From Imbricaverruca yamaguchii (Eukaryota > Arthropoda > Thecostraca > Neoverrucidae), in assembly GCA_034440575.1 (NCBI GenBank), contig JAOTOL010001554.1, forward strand, positions 1,338,001-1,402,000: a stretch of 64,000 bases of DNA. The letters run 5' to 3'. Below are positions 1 through 11,911 of the stretch, in pieces. The notes under the pieces were generated by a model. That model did not search any database. It saw nothing but the letters and a program-made list of their open reading frames with translations, and was not told the DNA's origin. A program made the translations under genes and the position numbers. Each line of letters starts with the position of its first letter. The first letter of the stretch is position 1.

Positions 1-1670
1 AATGTACGGCTATGTTAGGCTATGTGCTATGTTTGCATATTATCAGCATTGAAACACGAAATCACATTTGTTTTACAGCCAGGGTATGAAAACTACGGCA
101 GAGACTGGCGATTGACTGCACTCCGACATTAACTTGCCTGACCTGACCTCGAAGTTCAGACAAAAGAAATAGAAGAAAACAAGTGTCAAGTAACTATAAA
201 GGTTCAAGAATGTAGCTACAACATGTCGTTTGCTGCATCTCTCCGTCCTGCTTAAAACAAGAGTCAATGGGGAAGAGGGTCAAATTGGCTCTCCCCTCGC
301 ACTGCGAGGGGTGCACATGAAGAAGGTATGAACGCAGATATTAAGGTAGAAATGAAATGAAAAGGAAAGGACAATGTGAAAAACGCCTGCATCAACAGAG
401 AGGTTTTTTTAAAACTTCTTCTGGATTGCCACGGCCATGCTTTTTGTTCATTGAAAGAGAGTGTGTTCTCACAATTCTCACGACAATGGCAATCGTTAGA
501 AGAATAGAGGGCTTGCTTTTCGGTATTTCAGGGAGGGCTGATCGACGGATTTGGTGGGCAACTGGTTCAGGATCCAGAATGTAACCAAGAATGACCCTTG
601 TGGCTCATAGTTGCACTGATCTGTTATGTCTGTATGTCATCCCAGTTGTATCACACATGTTCCCAATATATCGTCAACTATGACGTAATGTGTAAGTGAC
701 CTGATATTACGAGACAATTTTCCTCACATCAAGCTATCCACACATGATTTACCCTGATATTTTTCGAAGTTTCAGAGTCATGGGTGTCGCTTTGCGAAAT
801 TGGTTCAGAGGCCAAATGACCTTCTTCGTAGCCAAGCTGCCTGAAAACAATTTGCGCCTAGTTTGTGCCGATAGGTTCAATGGTTAAGCTTCTGCTTGGC
901 TTGGAGGGCCCAATCAACTGTGGAGGGAGCAAATTAATGATTGAGGGGACCAATGGCCCCTTGCCCCCTTAGCGTATATAAAGTGGCATATATATTCCGA
1001 TTCAATGTGAAATCGTTTGGCAGCCATAGCTAAGGCAAACTGGGAGTGGTGGCATCCCCCCCCTCTCTCTCTCTCTCCCGTGGTAGACGAGGGTTAGCCT
1101 TTGCTAGCTGATGATGGTCTACATAATATGTGCAATGCCATGCTACCGCGCTCATGCACCTTACCTTTAATATATAATTGGCATCAACTAGCATGACTTG
1201 AAAGAGACTGACGACTAACTCAGGACACATGCGCTTGTTCTGCGCTGACCTGACGGGTGGTGAGATGACGCGGGACCCGACTTGTGGCCATACATTCGAC
1301 TATCTTAGACCACATCTATCTCTGATACACACCTGGTAAAACGTTCAATGCAAGTCGAAGTTGCACTGTACATGTCCTGATACGTGAATTAGATTGCTCG
1401 CTGGTTGCCGAACATAATCAGAAGTAGCATCGCAATTTTTGCAAACATCCAGGCTATATTCAAACATTCAAGCTATATGCATGCCACCCCCGCCACACCT
1501 TAAAAAATAAATAGACTTTCCGCATCGTTTTTGTCGTGCACCGAACAACTGTGTGTCGTTGCTTGAGCAAGTCAGTAAGCTCGAGACAAGTCCAGCATCA
1601 GCCAGTTTCAGCGGCACGGCCTGCACTTCTGCATTCTCCGCCTATGAAACTCTGTTGCGACATGTATTGA
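1..1670. other. Gene-free stretch upstream of the DM4/DM12 gene
   Basis: I see no exon with recognisable protein similarity. The stretch holds one copy of a dispersed repeat (48-313) and a short CT run near 1060-1078. The promoter or 5' untranslated exon of the downstream gene could lie here, but no core-promoter motif is distinctive enough to call. Confidence 0.5.
48..313 (+). repeat. Dispersed repeat, copy 1 (partner at 51767-52004)
   Basis: The stretch resembles 51767-52004 over its length. Shared blocks include gtgtcaagtaact, a tagctaca/aagctaca block and actgcgagggg, in the same order and orientation. The two copies are diverged, so this is an old dispersed element. No coding capacity or terminal structure was recognised. 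Confidence 0.5.
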
Positions 1671-1904
1671 CCTTCCCCAGAGGAGCCGTATTCCGCTTTG
1701 GGGTGCACTGTCTCGTCCCCAAAGGTGCCATTCTCCCCAATAAGACGTACTGACCCGTCCCCAGAGGTGCTGTATTCACAAATGAGGCGTAGTGAACCAT
1801 CCCAGAGGTGTTGTACTTACAAATGAGGCGTCCCCAGAAGTGATGTGGCCCCCCGTAATGAAACGTACTGACCCGTCTCCAGAGGTGCTGTGCCCTCCAA
1901 TGAG
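1670..1904. repeat. Degenerate ~40-bp tandem repeats
   Basis: Imperfect units with the theme cccagaggtgctgt ... aatgaggcgtactgacccgt occur about six times. The last units run directly into the 90-bp array and share the gtactgaccc motif with it, so both arrays probably have a common origin. Confidence 0.6.
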
Positions 1905-2628
1905 ACGTACTGATCCGACTTGACACGCCAGAGATGCTGACCTGCTCCCTGCTGGCGATGATGGCCGTGACCCTGGCTCGGGGCCGTGGCTCGGCGGTAC
2001 TGACCCGACTTGACACGCCAGAGATGCTGACCTGCTCCCTGCTGGCGATGATGGCCGTGACCCTGGCTCAGAGTCGTGGCTCGGCGGTACTGACCCGACT
2101 TGACACGCCAGAGATGCTGACCTGCTCCCTGCTGGCGATGATGGCCGTGATCCTGGCTCAGAGTCGTGGCTCGGCGGTACTGACCCGACTTGACACGCCA
2201 GAGATGCTGACCTGCTCCCTGCTGACGGTGACGGCCGTGACCCTGGCTCGGGGCCGTGGCTCGGCGGTACTGACCCGACTTGACACGCCAGAGATGCTGA
2301 CCTGCTCCCTGCTGGCGGTGATGGCCGCGACCCTGGCTCGGAGTAGTGGCTCGGCGGTACTGACCCGACTTGACACGCCAGAGATGCTGACCTGCTCCCT
2401 GCTGGCGATGATGGCCGTGACCCTGGCTCAGAGTCGTGGCTCGGCGGTACTGACCCGACTTGACACGCCAGAGATGCTGACCTGCTCCCTGCTGGCGATG
2501 ATGGCCGTGACCCTGACTCAGAGTCGTGGCTCGGCGGTACTGACCCGACTTGACACGCCAGAGATGCTGACCTGCTCCCTGCTGGCGGTGATGGCCGCGA
2601 CCCTGGCTCGGAGTAGTGGCTCGGCGGA
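1905..2628 (+). repeat. 90-bp tandem array made of signal-peptide coding sequence, 8 copies
   Basis: Eight copies of a 90-bp unit lie head to tail, with ATGs at 1934, 2024, 2114, 2204, 2294, 2384, 2474 and 2564. The unit is 30 codons long and open throughout, so all eight ATGs are in one frame with the DM4/DM12 exon that follows. Each unit reads MLTCSLL followed by a hydrophobic Ala/Met/Val stretch, then Arg/Ser-Gly-Ser-Ala and, in copies 1-7, VLTRLDTPE. The last copy runs straight into the mature protein. Each unit also has a cgccag just before its ATG that could act as a splice acceptor. Confidence 0.9.
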
Positions 2629-2855
2629 CGTCAGCTGGCCTGAGGTGAGCCCGTTCCGGCCACAGCCAGATGAACAGGACCAGCTGATTGATGTCAGCTT
2701 GTTGCGCGACATCGACTCACAGTTGAACCTCGAGACCAGCTCCAACTCGACGGCGGTGCTGTCGAGACGCCGGCGCGCGCTGGCCTTCCCCACTGGCTCA
2801 TACGTTCGGTTAGACTTCGAGCTGTACGTGCCATTCTACAAGGCCGGTGACTTCA
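2564..2855 (+). CDS. DM4/DM12 exon 1
   Basis: Encodes residues 1-97 plus one base: signal peptide, acidic linker, RRRR and the start of the conserved domain. It ends at GACTTCA before the donor gtgagt (2856). The first ~65 bases are the last unit of the 90-bp array. Confidence 0.8.
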
Positions 2856-5800
2856 GTGAGTATATCCTCCAGGTGAACCGCCGGTCTCTGCCTGCCATAC
2901 CGATCATGTGCATAGAATGTCAACATAACACATTCACCAGCAATATTCTCAAACCCCTACAGTTTTGTGCAAGTTGACACCTAATACAACTTTTTCTGAC
3001 ATCGCTTCCGATATCTTTCCCACATCCTTATACCAAGCTTCTAGTTGTGTGTTCAAGCGCCGAAATGTCGAGCTATTTATAATAAACACTATAAAGATCG
3101 ATAGTAAATGCATACAGAAGCATCCCTCAGAATTTCACACCAGATACGTGCGAAATATTTCCATAATACATTGCATTCATGTCTCAAACCAACCTGAGAG
3201 CTGTTCCCGTACCGAAGACTGCCATAAACTACATCAAAACGTTCTGCGCCACAACCGTATGACTCGATTCTGTGACTCATATTTACCGGATGACTGCAAA
3301 CAAACACCTTCGAGAATCCTTGAGCGATTGTCATCTAGCCAGTGACGTAGGGGTAAATCGATCGGTAAATTTTAGACGTTCTGTTTCATTATTTCTTTTA
3401 ACATCCTACTTTTCACCCTGATGATGGGCGAAACAATGGTGCATTCTCCTAGAATGCATCATATTGTGCTATTGCAGTTTGTATGACACACCCTCCTACG
3501 CCGCTGGAAGCAGAGCTGTTCATTGCCAAAGGCAAGATGACCTTTTGCTCAGCCCATTGCTTCTTAAGTGGAGATAATTTCGCCCTTGCATTTCCCTTCT
3601 TTGGTTACGCTACTTGGTGAGGTGGTTGGATCACGGCTGAAGTACCACTAGGGTTGTTAGAGGATCGGTGTAGGAAATGGAAATGTATTAGCGTATTATG
3701 CCCTGTACACAACCGCCAGTACCTACCCATGTTTCCAAATAATTACTACTTTGTTCCTCACAGCATCAGTGTAGCGATGCATACAATTTGTGGGACCCGG
3801 AAGATTCCAGAAACCTCGTCGTCTTTCTTTCAATTCAATAGCATCAACGCTATGTTTTGCGTTGGTGCTATTATCGCAGGAACCTTATCCCAAGTTGGGT
3901 CGACCTTGTTGTTGACCTAACGTGGGCCAGCAGTTGTCCCAGAAGCAGATTCGGCATTTTTTACGAAGGGACTGCGCCCAACATAATATGAGGGCCAAGA
4001 TTTATAAGAATATTGAGCTACCTTGAAGCAGTTTAATTAAACTGCACTCACCTTCTAAAGCTGAGGTAGGTACTGGAGTCCAACATCGCCTGGAGGGATC
4101 AGAAATATTTCCTAACGAAAATCGAGAAAAAGGCATTCATGGGCTGTATAGTTTGCCGAAAAGGGTTGAAAAATTCACAAGGGGCGCATAAATCGCCGAC
4201 ATCAGCTAATCGGATCAATAGCGTTCAACTGAAGGAACGCGCGGGGCGGGGATGGCCGAGTGGTTAAGGTGTCGGGCTATGGGTACCAAAGGTCCTGGGT
4301 TCGACACTAGCACCACTCAGGACATTTCCCAATCCCGCGGCCCACCGGCGAAACAGTGTGGGCGGCGCCATTAGCCGTGAATGTGCATAAAGTGTGTCGT
4401 GAACCACCCAATAAACAAACAACTGAAGGAACGAGCTAAATTGTTGTCGTTTTCCTCCGGCTGAGGCTGCTGAAGCTGTCACTAATGGCATGCACCACAG
4501 CCATGTGGAAAAGGTGCTGTTCCAGGCATTCGTTGCGTTTTCCTTTATCAAGAGCGGCTCTTGGATGTCTTCATGGTATAATGCAGGGACCAGGCGATGT
4601 ATGGGAAATTCTGAAAGGAGAGTGACAAATTTATAACATTATACCTGGTAGTATGGGTCACAGCAGCAGAGTGGACATGGTTTCCATGAAGGAGGGGAGA
4701 GTGTTAAAAACAGCGTATAACAATAACAAGGGGCATGTGCAAACAACAGCGTAGAAGGTACAACAAGGATCGCATGAAACATGTCGAACGAAGCATTGCA
4801 CCGGCAGCATAGAACACCACAAGAAGAACACCACAAGAACACCACGAGAACACCATAAGACCATAGCACCTACAGCAAATGCGAGATAAAGCATTCAACG
4901 GTGATACGCTTCGGACCGTGTGTTCCACTCTGCAATCTGCATATTAATTCACATGTGTAATCATACCATTGTATTGCAAGGACGAGAACCGACCTGTCTC
5001 AACCTCTCTTGGCATAGCAGAGAAGTGAAGTATAATATTTCGGAGCATGATTTGTTCGTGACTACGACGGTTGGCTTACTGGTAGGAGCCATATCAAGGC
5101 ATTTCTATCATTGAACAGCTTTGTGTTTGTCAGGCTAAATATACACTGTGTCTGCACTTTCTAGAGTGGGGGAAGGAGTAGGAGGTAACACCAAGCAGTG
5201 TTCAACATTTTCCTTTAAAAATGTTTGTTTCTGGTTAATTTCAAGAATTATTGGGAATCACTCACTAATGCTAGTCTGGCAATAATCGGTACAAATTTTA
5301 TGCACTTAATTGGGTTACCTCCCCAGAGCATGTAAGAGGATAAAATCATGCAAGATGCATTCAGTTCTTCTAAGCTGTGGACATTGCATCCGAAAATTGC
5401 CTGCATATATCTTTGTCTGTATCCACATTTGGGAGCATGATGTGAGCATGTAGTTACTTCCTTGAACCAAATGCAACAGATCCAATTGTGATCGAACATG
5501 TCTTCTGTCCCAAAAAGCACATCTAAGTACCGACGTTTTAAAGCTTTCTCATCCCGGACATTTTTTACATCGGGCACCTAACCTGAAATGAATTTGAAAA
5601 CACCGTTTGTCATGGTGATGTATAGCCTTGCCGTGGTAGCTCACATCAGTGTCATGAGTAATCCATTGATTCCTACTTGATGCAGCCCACTGATCCATCC
5701 ACTAATCCATCAATGCCCTACTTGATGCAGCCCACTTAAGGGATCACCCTGAAATGACACACTGATGCCTGGTGTAAGTCACTGATCCCTGATGCATCCA

Positions 5801-8490
5801 ACTGATCCTTGGTGTAACACATCGATCCCTGGAGTAGCTTACTTAACCCTTGTCTATCTTAGTGTAGCACTGGTTTTTGGTGGTAACCCAGTGATCCCTA
5901 GAGCAAATCACCGATTGACTATGTTAGCCACTGGTGCCTGGGGCGATTTTCTGATGCCTGGAGTAGCAACCCTCAGATTACTGTGGGTAATCCAGTGGTC
6001 CAGGTATAACTGTAATCATTGTGCTAGACCGATTCACTGATTCGTGATGCAAGCTAATGGTACCTGGGGTGGCTTTTTGATCCCTGGTGTTTCAGACGTC
6101 TGATCCATAGTGCTGGCTGTTGACACCTGGTGTATCCCACTGATCCCTAGTGTAACTGATCCATAGATCCATCCATATGCTTACTGGTCCCTGACTGCAG
6201 CCGCCATCCTGGACTGGACAACCACCTTCAAGTTGATCCTGCCCAACAGCACGTCTACCATCAGCATCGGCCGATCGTTGGACGACGACCGCGAGCGCAT
6301 CTACAACATCATCGAAGCCATGATGTACAGGTGAGGCACTTATGAAACTAAGCACATATATCTGGTAGGTACGTTGTTAATTCTAAACGTGATAGTGATA
6401 ATGAGAACTATCCACCTGATTATCACGAACGAGGGCGAAATGAAAGAGATTATGTAATGTTATGACAATTATCGCATATTATGACAAAATTTATCTTAGT
6501 CACCTGTTCGACAAGCATTCTTTTGAAATCTGTTTTTTGCAGCCTTTCAAGTACCATTTCCTGCACTCAGAATTACACCTCTTATTTTCATTCTCATTCC
6601 TTGCTCACAATATTTTACTTTAATTTCTTGCATTTTGTTTTCGAATATGAGACTTTGTTGTGGACTTAATCCTGTACCAGCCTACTCAACCTCTCCCAGC
6701 TATCGGTTACGAGGTAGCGCATGACACGTACAACACCGGCGTGCCCCCAGCCCGGGAGCCTGCGTGGACAGTGCTAGTCCGATGGAGAGTGCCGCACTAA
6801 GCAATTTCGCGCGACAGGAAACGACGCATGTGATGGAAAAGGACGGGGATAGAGCGTGGTACCTTTGCTAATTTGACAATTCTGGGAGGAGAACGCATTT
6901 AACTTTGAGATACGCGCGCCATATTTGACAGACAGTCCCGATTTCGGTAAGTGTCGCCACTTTCAGAAGAAGCGCTTTGTTCTGCAATGTGCAATGAAGG
7001 CAGGAGGCAGAAATTGGAGGCACTATTTCTGCAATGATGCTACTCTGTTGAATACGGGATCCGCACACAAAATTTGAATGCAATGTGCCGAATCGTCAAA
7101 CGTGCCAAATCGTGCAAATATCATTTCTACTTGCGCTGGCTTCCGATAATTCTTCCTGATTTTATCGCATTTCCGATGTCTTATTTATTTGGGATTCCTG
7201 CACTTGCGCGGGAATTTGACATAATAAGGCGTGTTTTCACGAACTGCCAAGAACGCACATTGTTCTGAACCAACATCACGTACAGACGACAAAATTTCAC
7301 ACCTTTCGGTTAACATAAGAAGGCTGACAAGATCATCGTCTTCCTGCGTCTCCAAACCTATCGGACCAGTCGGACCGGCTGACTCCCCGGCTGGGGGTGG
7401 TGGGGGCTGGCAATTACGATTCCATGGAACGACCTGAAATGTATGTTGCACGGAAGACCGAATACCTGCACTCTACTATAATATGGTAATTCAGATTGAC
7501 AAACCCGTATGGCCATTTCCGTGTTGACCGGCAGTTTCGGTGTGGACGGCCATGTGTGTCTGCTGAGAACCATCTGTGACGTAGCTGAACAGCCCTTCAA
7601 GGACGACGGGGTGCTCGGCGACGTCCTCAACACTGTCATGGCGTGAGTGATGGTGTTCAGCCGCTTGCCTACTCACGTGCTTCCATCTATGCTAAGTAAT
7701 CCATGACATCCGAATTGAAAGCCCCAGTTTGTATCGTTAGCATCCTAGGTGACGGCACCGCATCGCTGCAGTATCATTTCAAAACAGTACATAAATGGCA
7801 CTCGCAGGGCTTATCGGTCTTCCTGAGCTTGAAATGTAAGAATAATACAACTATTTCTCTTTTTCAGAGAGGCGGTAAAAAGAGTGCTTTCGTTAGTCTA
7901 TTACACCGTCGGTGCTGCGTCTGCGTCGCCATGTACTCCGTGCGCGTTTAAATATAATTGTTTACTATATTTCGCTTGATGTCCTTTTTGACACCATTGA
8001 CAACTGAATTTTCTCCTTTATCGGTGATGTCATATGCCACACCTTAGTCCAGCACTGACACATAGTGCTGTACCTTTGCTGGAGCTATGACCTTTCCTCA
8101 TATTGAGTCTGAGGTAGCAGTTGAGGGTCAGTTAGTCGTCTGAGTTAAAAGCAGTTGAAAGAAAGCTGCCAAGGTCAAACATTTATCCGATATAAAGCAA
8201 AGCTTTAGGTCCCTTATATCTTCTTGTTTTATTTCAACGAAAAATGAATTCGCCGTGCCCCCCCCCCCACACACACACACCCGGAACAGTTACCGCATTG
8301 TTAGCTGGGAGTCTCACCTGTACGTGTTTTTTTCGTCGTCAGAGCATCATACAGGTGGCAGGACGAGAAGATGTACGAATACGTGGAGGCCGAGTACTAC
8401 GGTCGCTACTACGGCAACTGTCAGGACGCCTACAACTGTCCGTTCAGCATGTCAAGGATCGCTGACGTCATGAGTGACGTGGTCGGCTGA
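2564..8490 (+). CDS. DM4/DM12-family secreted protein (4 exons)
   Basis: Spliced model: 2564-2855, 6201-6330, 7535-7642 and 8343-8490, with phases 1, 2 and 2, giving 225 aa. Residues 1-21 look like a signal peptide (MLTCSLLAVMAATLA...). A basic RRRR motif at residues 68-71, just before the conserved AFPTGSYVRLDF block, is a plausible furin-type cleavage site. Exon 2 carries DDDRERIYNIIEAMM. Exon 3 carries CLLRTICDVAEQPF and LGDVLNTVM. Exon 4 carries YYGNCQDAYNCPFSM. These blocks, in this order and with these paired cysteines, match the arthropod DM4/DM12 family (DM4_12), whose biochemical role is unknown. I chose the start at 2564 because it gives a normal signal peptide, but seven in-frame ATGs lie upstream in the 90-bp array and the true start may be any of them. 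An inverted copy of part of exon 2 lies at 15767-15840. Confidence 0.85.
4248..4423 (+). mobile_element. tRNA-derived SINE (family 1)
   Basis: The head has an A-box-like TGGCCGAGTGG and a B-box-like GGTTCGACA at tRNA spacing. It is followed by a unique body and an end reading accacccaataaacaaacaac. No acceptor stem can be formed, so it is not a functional tRNA. A related 3' part (tagccgtgaatgt ... cacccaataa) occurs at 30363-30412, which supports a dispersed family. Confidence 0.75.
5640..6195. repeat. Degenerate tandem repeats leading into the exon 2 acceptor
   Basis: Variants of actgatccctggtgtaac recur about every 25-40 bases. The series runs up to the acceptor, whose tract actggtccctgactgcag is itself a unit-like variant. 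Confidence 0.6.
6201..6330 (+). CDS. DM4/DM12 exon 2
   Basis: Starts after ctgactgcag and ends TGTACAG before gtgagg. Phase 1 in, phase 2 out. Encodes AILDWTTTFKLILPNSTST and DDDRERIYNIIEAMMYR. The 3' half is duplicated in inverted orientation at 15767-15840. Confidence 0.85.
6263..7325 (+). repeat. Inverted duplication, left copy (exon 2 3' half plus intron 2)
   Basis: This ~1.05 kb stretch matches the reverse complement of 14797-15840 almost end to end. It runs from inside exon 2 (near catcagcatcgg) to the motif ttaacataa at about 7320. Similarity is high but imperfect, and the same short open frame of about 60 residues is kept in both copies (7074-7268 on +, 14855-15076 on -). I think that frame is a passenger, because it starts inside an intron. 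Confidence 0.85.
7535..7642 (+). CDS. DM4/DM12 exon 3
   Basis: Acceptor gaccggcag, donor gtgagt at 7643. Encodes the cysteine-bearing HVCLLRTICDVAEQPF block and LGDVLNTVM, the most diagnostic part of the family. Phase 2 in and out. Confidence 0.88.
8343..8490 (+). CDS. DM4/DM12 exon 4 (last)
   Basis: Acceptor follows the pyrimidine-rich tttttttcgtcgtcag. Encodes SYRWQDEKMYEYVEAEYYGR, then GNCQDAYNCPFSMSRIADV, and ends at TGA 8488-8490. I found no AATAAA within the first kilobase downstream. Confidence 0.85.
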
Positions 8491-10239
8491 TGGGCCGGTG
8501 CCTGCCTGAAGTCACACCAGCCAATGGAAGTCAACCCAGTAAAAATAGTCTTGGTAGCTGAAAGTTATGTTTCCTACCCCTCATAGTTTCATAATTGTCT
8601 GCTGAAACGCCGACAATTCAATAGGTGGTTTTATTTGACAACAAGTAATCAAGGATTTATTGTATGCTTCAGTAAATAATCTTAGCTTAGTGTTCGATAC
8701 AGTAAGGATGCCATCTAATTTATCATGTCCATATGGACCCTGTTGATTGCATTCATCCTATTTATTTTTGACGTTTTTATGGACACGGTTTGATTCGAAG
8801 ATGGTCAACTCTGTAAATAAGCAATGCATACTAAAATGGTATATTTATCCCATAAACCTAATGGGTTCGATATTTGAATATTTTGAGGAATTCCATTTAT
8901 CGAGCATCGATAAAGCTGAAGATACAACATAGCTTTTCACCACGCTGAGTCTCTGGGGAAATACATGCAATTCCAGCCCAGCATCCAATTCTGAAGCAAC
9001 CGGTGTCCGAAGTCCACCTTTGCTGAGAAAACCGGTGTTTACTTTGGCAATGTTAGGTGAATACCCACTATGAATATGAAACCTAGGCATATGGTATTTT
9101 CTTGCCTTTTGCGTGATAATGCACAGACGTTGGTTCCATTTGTCTTGTGATTATGCAACCACGATTTAACTACGAAACATCCAAAGAGACGTTCATGTCC
9201 TTGACATTAGTGAACCATGGAATTTGTTGGTTTGAATGTTATTTTTATACTTGGATTTGTATTGGTTCCTAAGTACAGGAACGACATCTTCCATTATTTA
9301 TGACTGCAACTGCTCGCTTGGAATGATACCAGAATCGGGTGTTCGAACGAAAGTTACTTTTGTCTTAATTTATGCTTATCAGTTTTGGTAACTTCTTGAA
9401 GATGACGTTCATGGTGCGATGTTGAACGAATGCTGGATGTTTAGATAAAGACATTCTTGTTATGAATATAATATTGTTATTGTTATTGTGTGTTATTGTT
9501 CCCCATCAGGTTATCGACATTGTTGTCAAGTCTGTAATGTTAATACACCACCATGCGAAGGATGCTGCTTTCATGACGCTTAGCCTATCTTGTTTTCGAC
9601 ATATTGTGAAATTTACGATGTTTCGAATTGCGATGTGTGACGCCGCTGTATGTTAGGCCTTTTTACACTTCATGCACCGTCCATGTTAGAAACAACTAAC
9701 ATGTCTTGTGATGACTTTGTGACAAGGCGGCTATTAACGGGTACATTTCTTAGATTTAATTCCATTACAACATGTGTATACACATGATCTTACCAATAAT
9801 ATATTGTTTGCTGATGATGATGATGGTCGGTTGGAAACCGGCATCCTAATGACACCGATGTGTTGGTGCTTATGGGCCGCTCAATTTGTATCATTACTTC
9901 CGTCCCTTTCATGTAGTATTCGAAGTAATCGTTCAGGAACCATTTCTGTCTAGTATGCGGTCATTGTTGAGGAGCCCTTTGAATCTGCCCCCATGAAAAT
10001 TGGCGCCCCTCCGGGAAGGCTTGAGTGCACCCTCGTCACGTTTTTTAAAGAGAAAAAGTGCACTTGCAAACGTGCACGTGCACAACACTTGCGACGCCGC
10101 ACGAATTCGTCAGCAAAAGACGCCCCTCCAGAGACAAGGTGGCCCCATGAAAGTTCCGGATACGCCCCTGATACGCGTAATGCTAAATGCAATTGGACAA
10201 CATGGTTTCTCTATGGCCCTCGACTTATTAGGAAGGGGA

Positions 10240-10525
10240 CGACAGCGTATCATAACCTCCATAGCTCATAACCTCGACAACTCATAACCTCCACAATTTA
10301 ACACATCGCAGCGCTCGTAACCTCTACAGGTCATAACCCCCACAGATCACAACCTCCACAAGTCCGCAGCGCTCATAACCTCCACACCTCTGGAGCGCTC
10401 ATAACCTCTACAGCTCATAACCTCCACAGCTCACACCCTCCGCAAGTCCGAAGCGCTCATAACCTCCACAATTCGGAAGCGCTCATAGCCTCTACAGCTC
10501 ACAATCTCCACAGATTCAAGAACTC
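10240..10525. repeat. ctcataacctccacag tandem repeats
   Basis: Variants of ctcataacctccacag recur with irregular spacing of 16-40 bases, mixed with agtccgaagcg segments. The cataacctc core also forms the array at 17236-17545. Confidence 0.75.
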
Positions 10526-10711
10526 CGTAATTTTCTAGAAGTATCACTTCAGATAGCCATCGCTAGGTAGCAGCATGGTCTAGGCATTACACTCATGAGA
10601 TTGAATGCTGAATCATAGGTAACAAATATTTATCGTCAGATGGCAGGATGATACTGTTGAGTACGTGCTCTGCAGGCAGCTTTTCTATTGTTCGAGAGCT
10701 CGGTAGCCCGC

Positions 10712-10866
10712 GCATCGACGCGTGGGAAAGTAATGCGCTGAGCAGTGGGGGATGATTGTATTACATTCATACGATCTTCGCCTGCAACGCGTCGACGCGT
10801 GGAAAAAAATAATGCGACACGCAGTGGCAGATAATTGCAAAACATTTTGCATACTATTCGCCTGCA
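10712..10866 (+). repeat. Two-copy direct repeat of about 77 bp
   Basis: Two neighbouring copies both start with a cgacgcgtgg motif and end with ttcgcctgcaa. They are diverged in the middle. Confidence 0.55.
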
Positions 10867-11911
10867 ATATGATACTTTTCATGACCTGGTCAGGCGTAGG
10901 AACGTCTCAAAAAGTGAGTGGGCCAGGGTGAACAGCAGGGACGCATCCAGGAATTTCGCAAAGTACCATGGTTGAGCACATTTGGATAGATAACCCTTGG
11001 ATAGATTGGATAGATAAGATAGAGAGAGGATGAGAAAAGAAAAGACGGGTGATCGCTGCTTGAAGATGCTTTGATCCGGTCTGTTGGAGACCAAGATTGT
11101 CAAGCTGACAGAATGGGGGAAAGAAAAACGAACAAAAATAACGCATGGTATTGTGCTCGTCCTCGGGGCCTAACTCCAGCACATGTGTGATCAGTCACCT
11201 CAAAGATTTGTATAGTGCACATCGTGCACTTTTGAATATTTACCACTTGAAACAAAATGCTACAATTGCCCGGCTGAATGAATGTGAATGTGACACCCGG
11301 CTGAAACGGAATGAAAGCGCATATTATGAGGACCAACAAAGCAGTGCAAAATAGCTGACAGGTGACAACACACGACACCTCATAAAGTTATAACGTGTTC
11401 AGACTTCAGACTTCCAGATTGGCTACCGAACTGAGACTCCAGTTAGGTGTTCTTTTTAGTCATTCCGATTTTCTTTGTCTCTGGATGTGTTTTGAGGCTC
11501 CAGCCAATTTTTTTTTCGCTAGGGGCTCGGCACATGTTTGCGATCCAGACTTTAAAAAAAGTTTTGTTGCTTTTTGTGCACCGACGATAATCTGCAAGGA
11601 TCGGCGCGTTTCCGCAGACCCTGAAGAGTTCATTTAGTGCCCTTTTCGTTCTTTTCGTTCCTTTTCCATGGCCATGTCGATTTTTGAGGGCCCTAGCTTG
11701 TTTTTGACGCCCCATGCTGTACCAAACCACGCTGTGATTTGAATGCCCGTTGTGTTTTGATTTTTGGCCCCGGTGTGTATATTTAGACCAGCAGAGTGTT
11801 TTAAGGCAATGCCGCTTTCTTCCAGACTCGGAACGCTTCGAAGCGCCCGGTGCATTTTCGTCCTCCATTTATGCTCTTCCCGCTGAGTTTACCTCGTGTG
11901 ACCATGGCAGG

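Larger units (their letters stand above)
2856..6200. other. DM4/DM12 intron 1
   Basis: A long intron with no further exon that I can support. It contains the SINE at 4248-4423 and degenerate repeats from about 5640 to the acceptor. Short open frames near 2965-3345 and 3654-3920 show no recognisable similarity and are probably chance. Confidence 0.6.
8491..11911. other. Gene-free stretch after the DM4/DM12 gene
   Basis: The 3' untranslated region must begin here, but its end is not visible. The rest contains short tandem repeats (10240-10525), a two-copy direct repeat (10712-10866) and an imperfect dispersed-repeat end near 9970-10190. No coding exon was recognised. Confidence 0.5.

Noticed and set aside
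2965..3345. 126-codon plus-strand open frame
   Set aside because: It begins inside DM4/DM12 intron 1, has no conserved motif, and its overlap with that intron favours chance.
4248..4320. tRNA gene
   Set aside because: A and B boxes are present, but no acceptor stem or full cloverleaf forms and a SINE body follows.
7074..7268. Small open frame conserved in both copies of the inverted duplication
   Set aside because: Conservation follows from recent duplication. It lies in intron 2 and has no partner elsewhere in the window.
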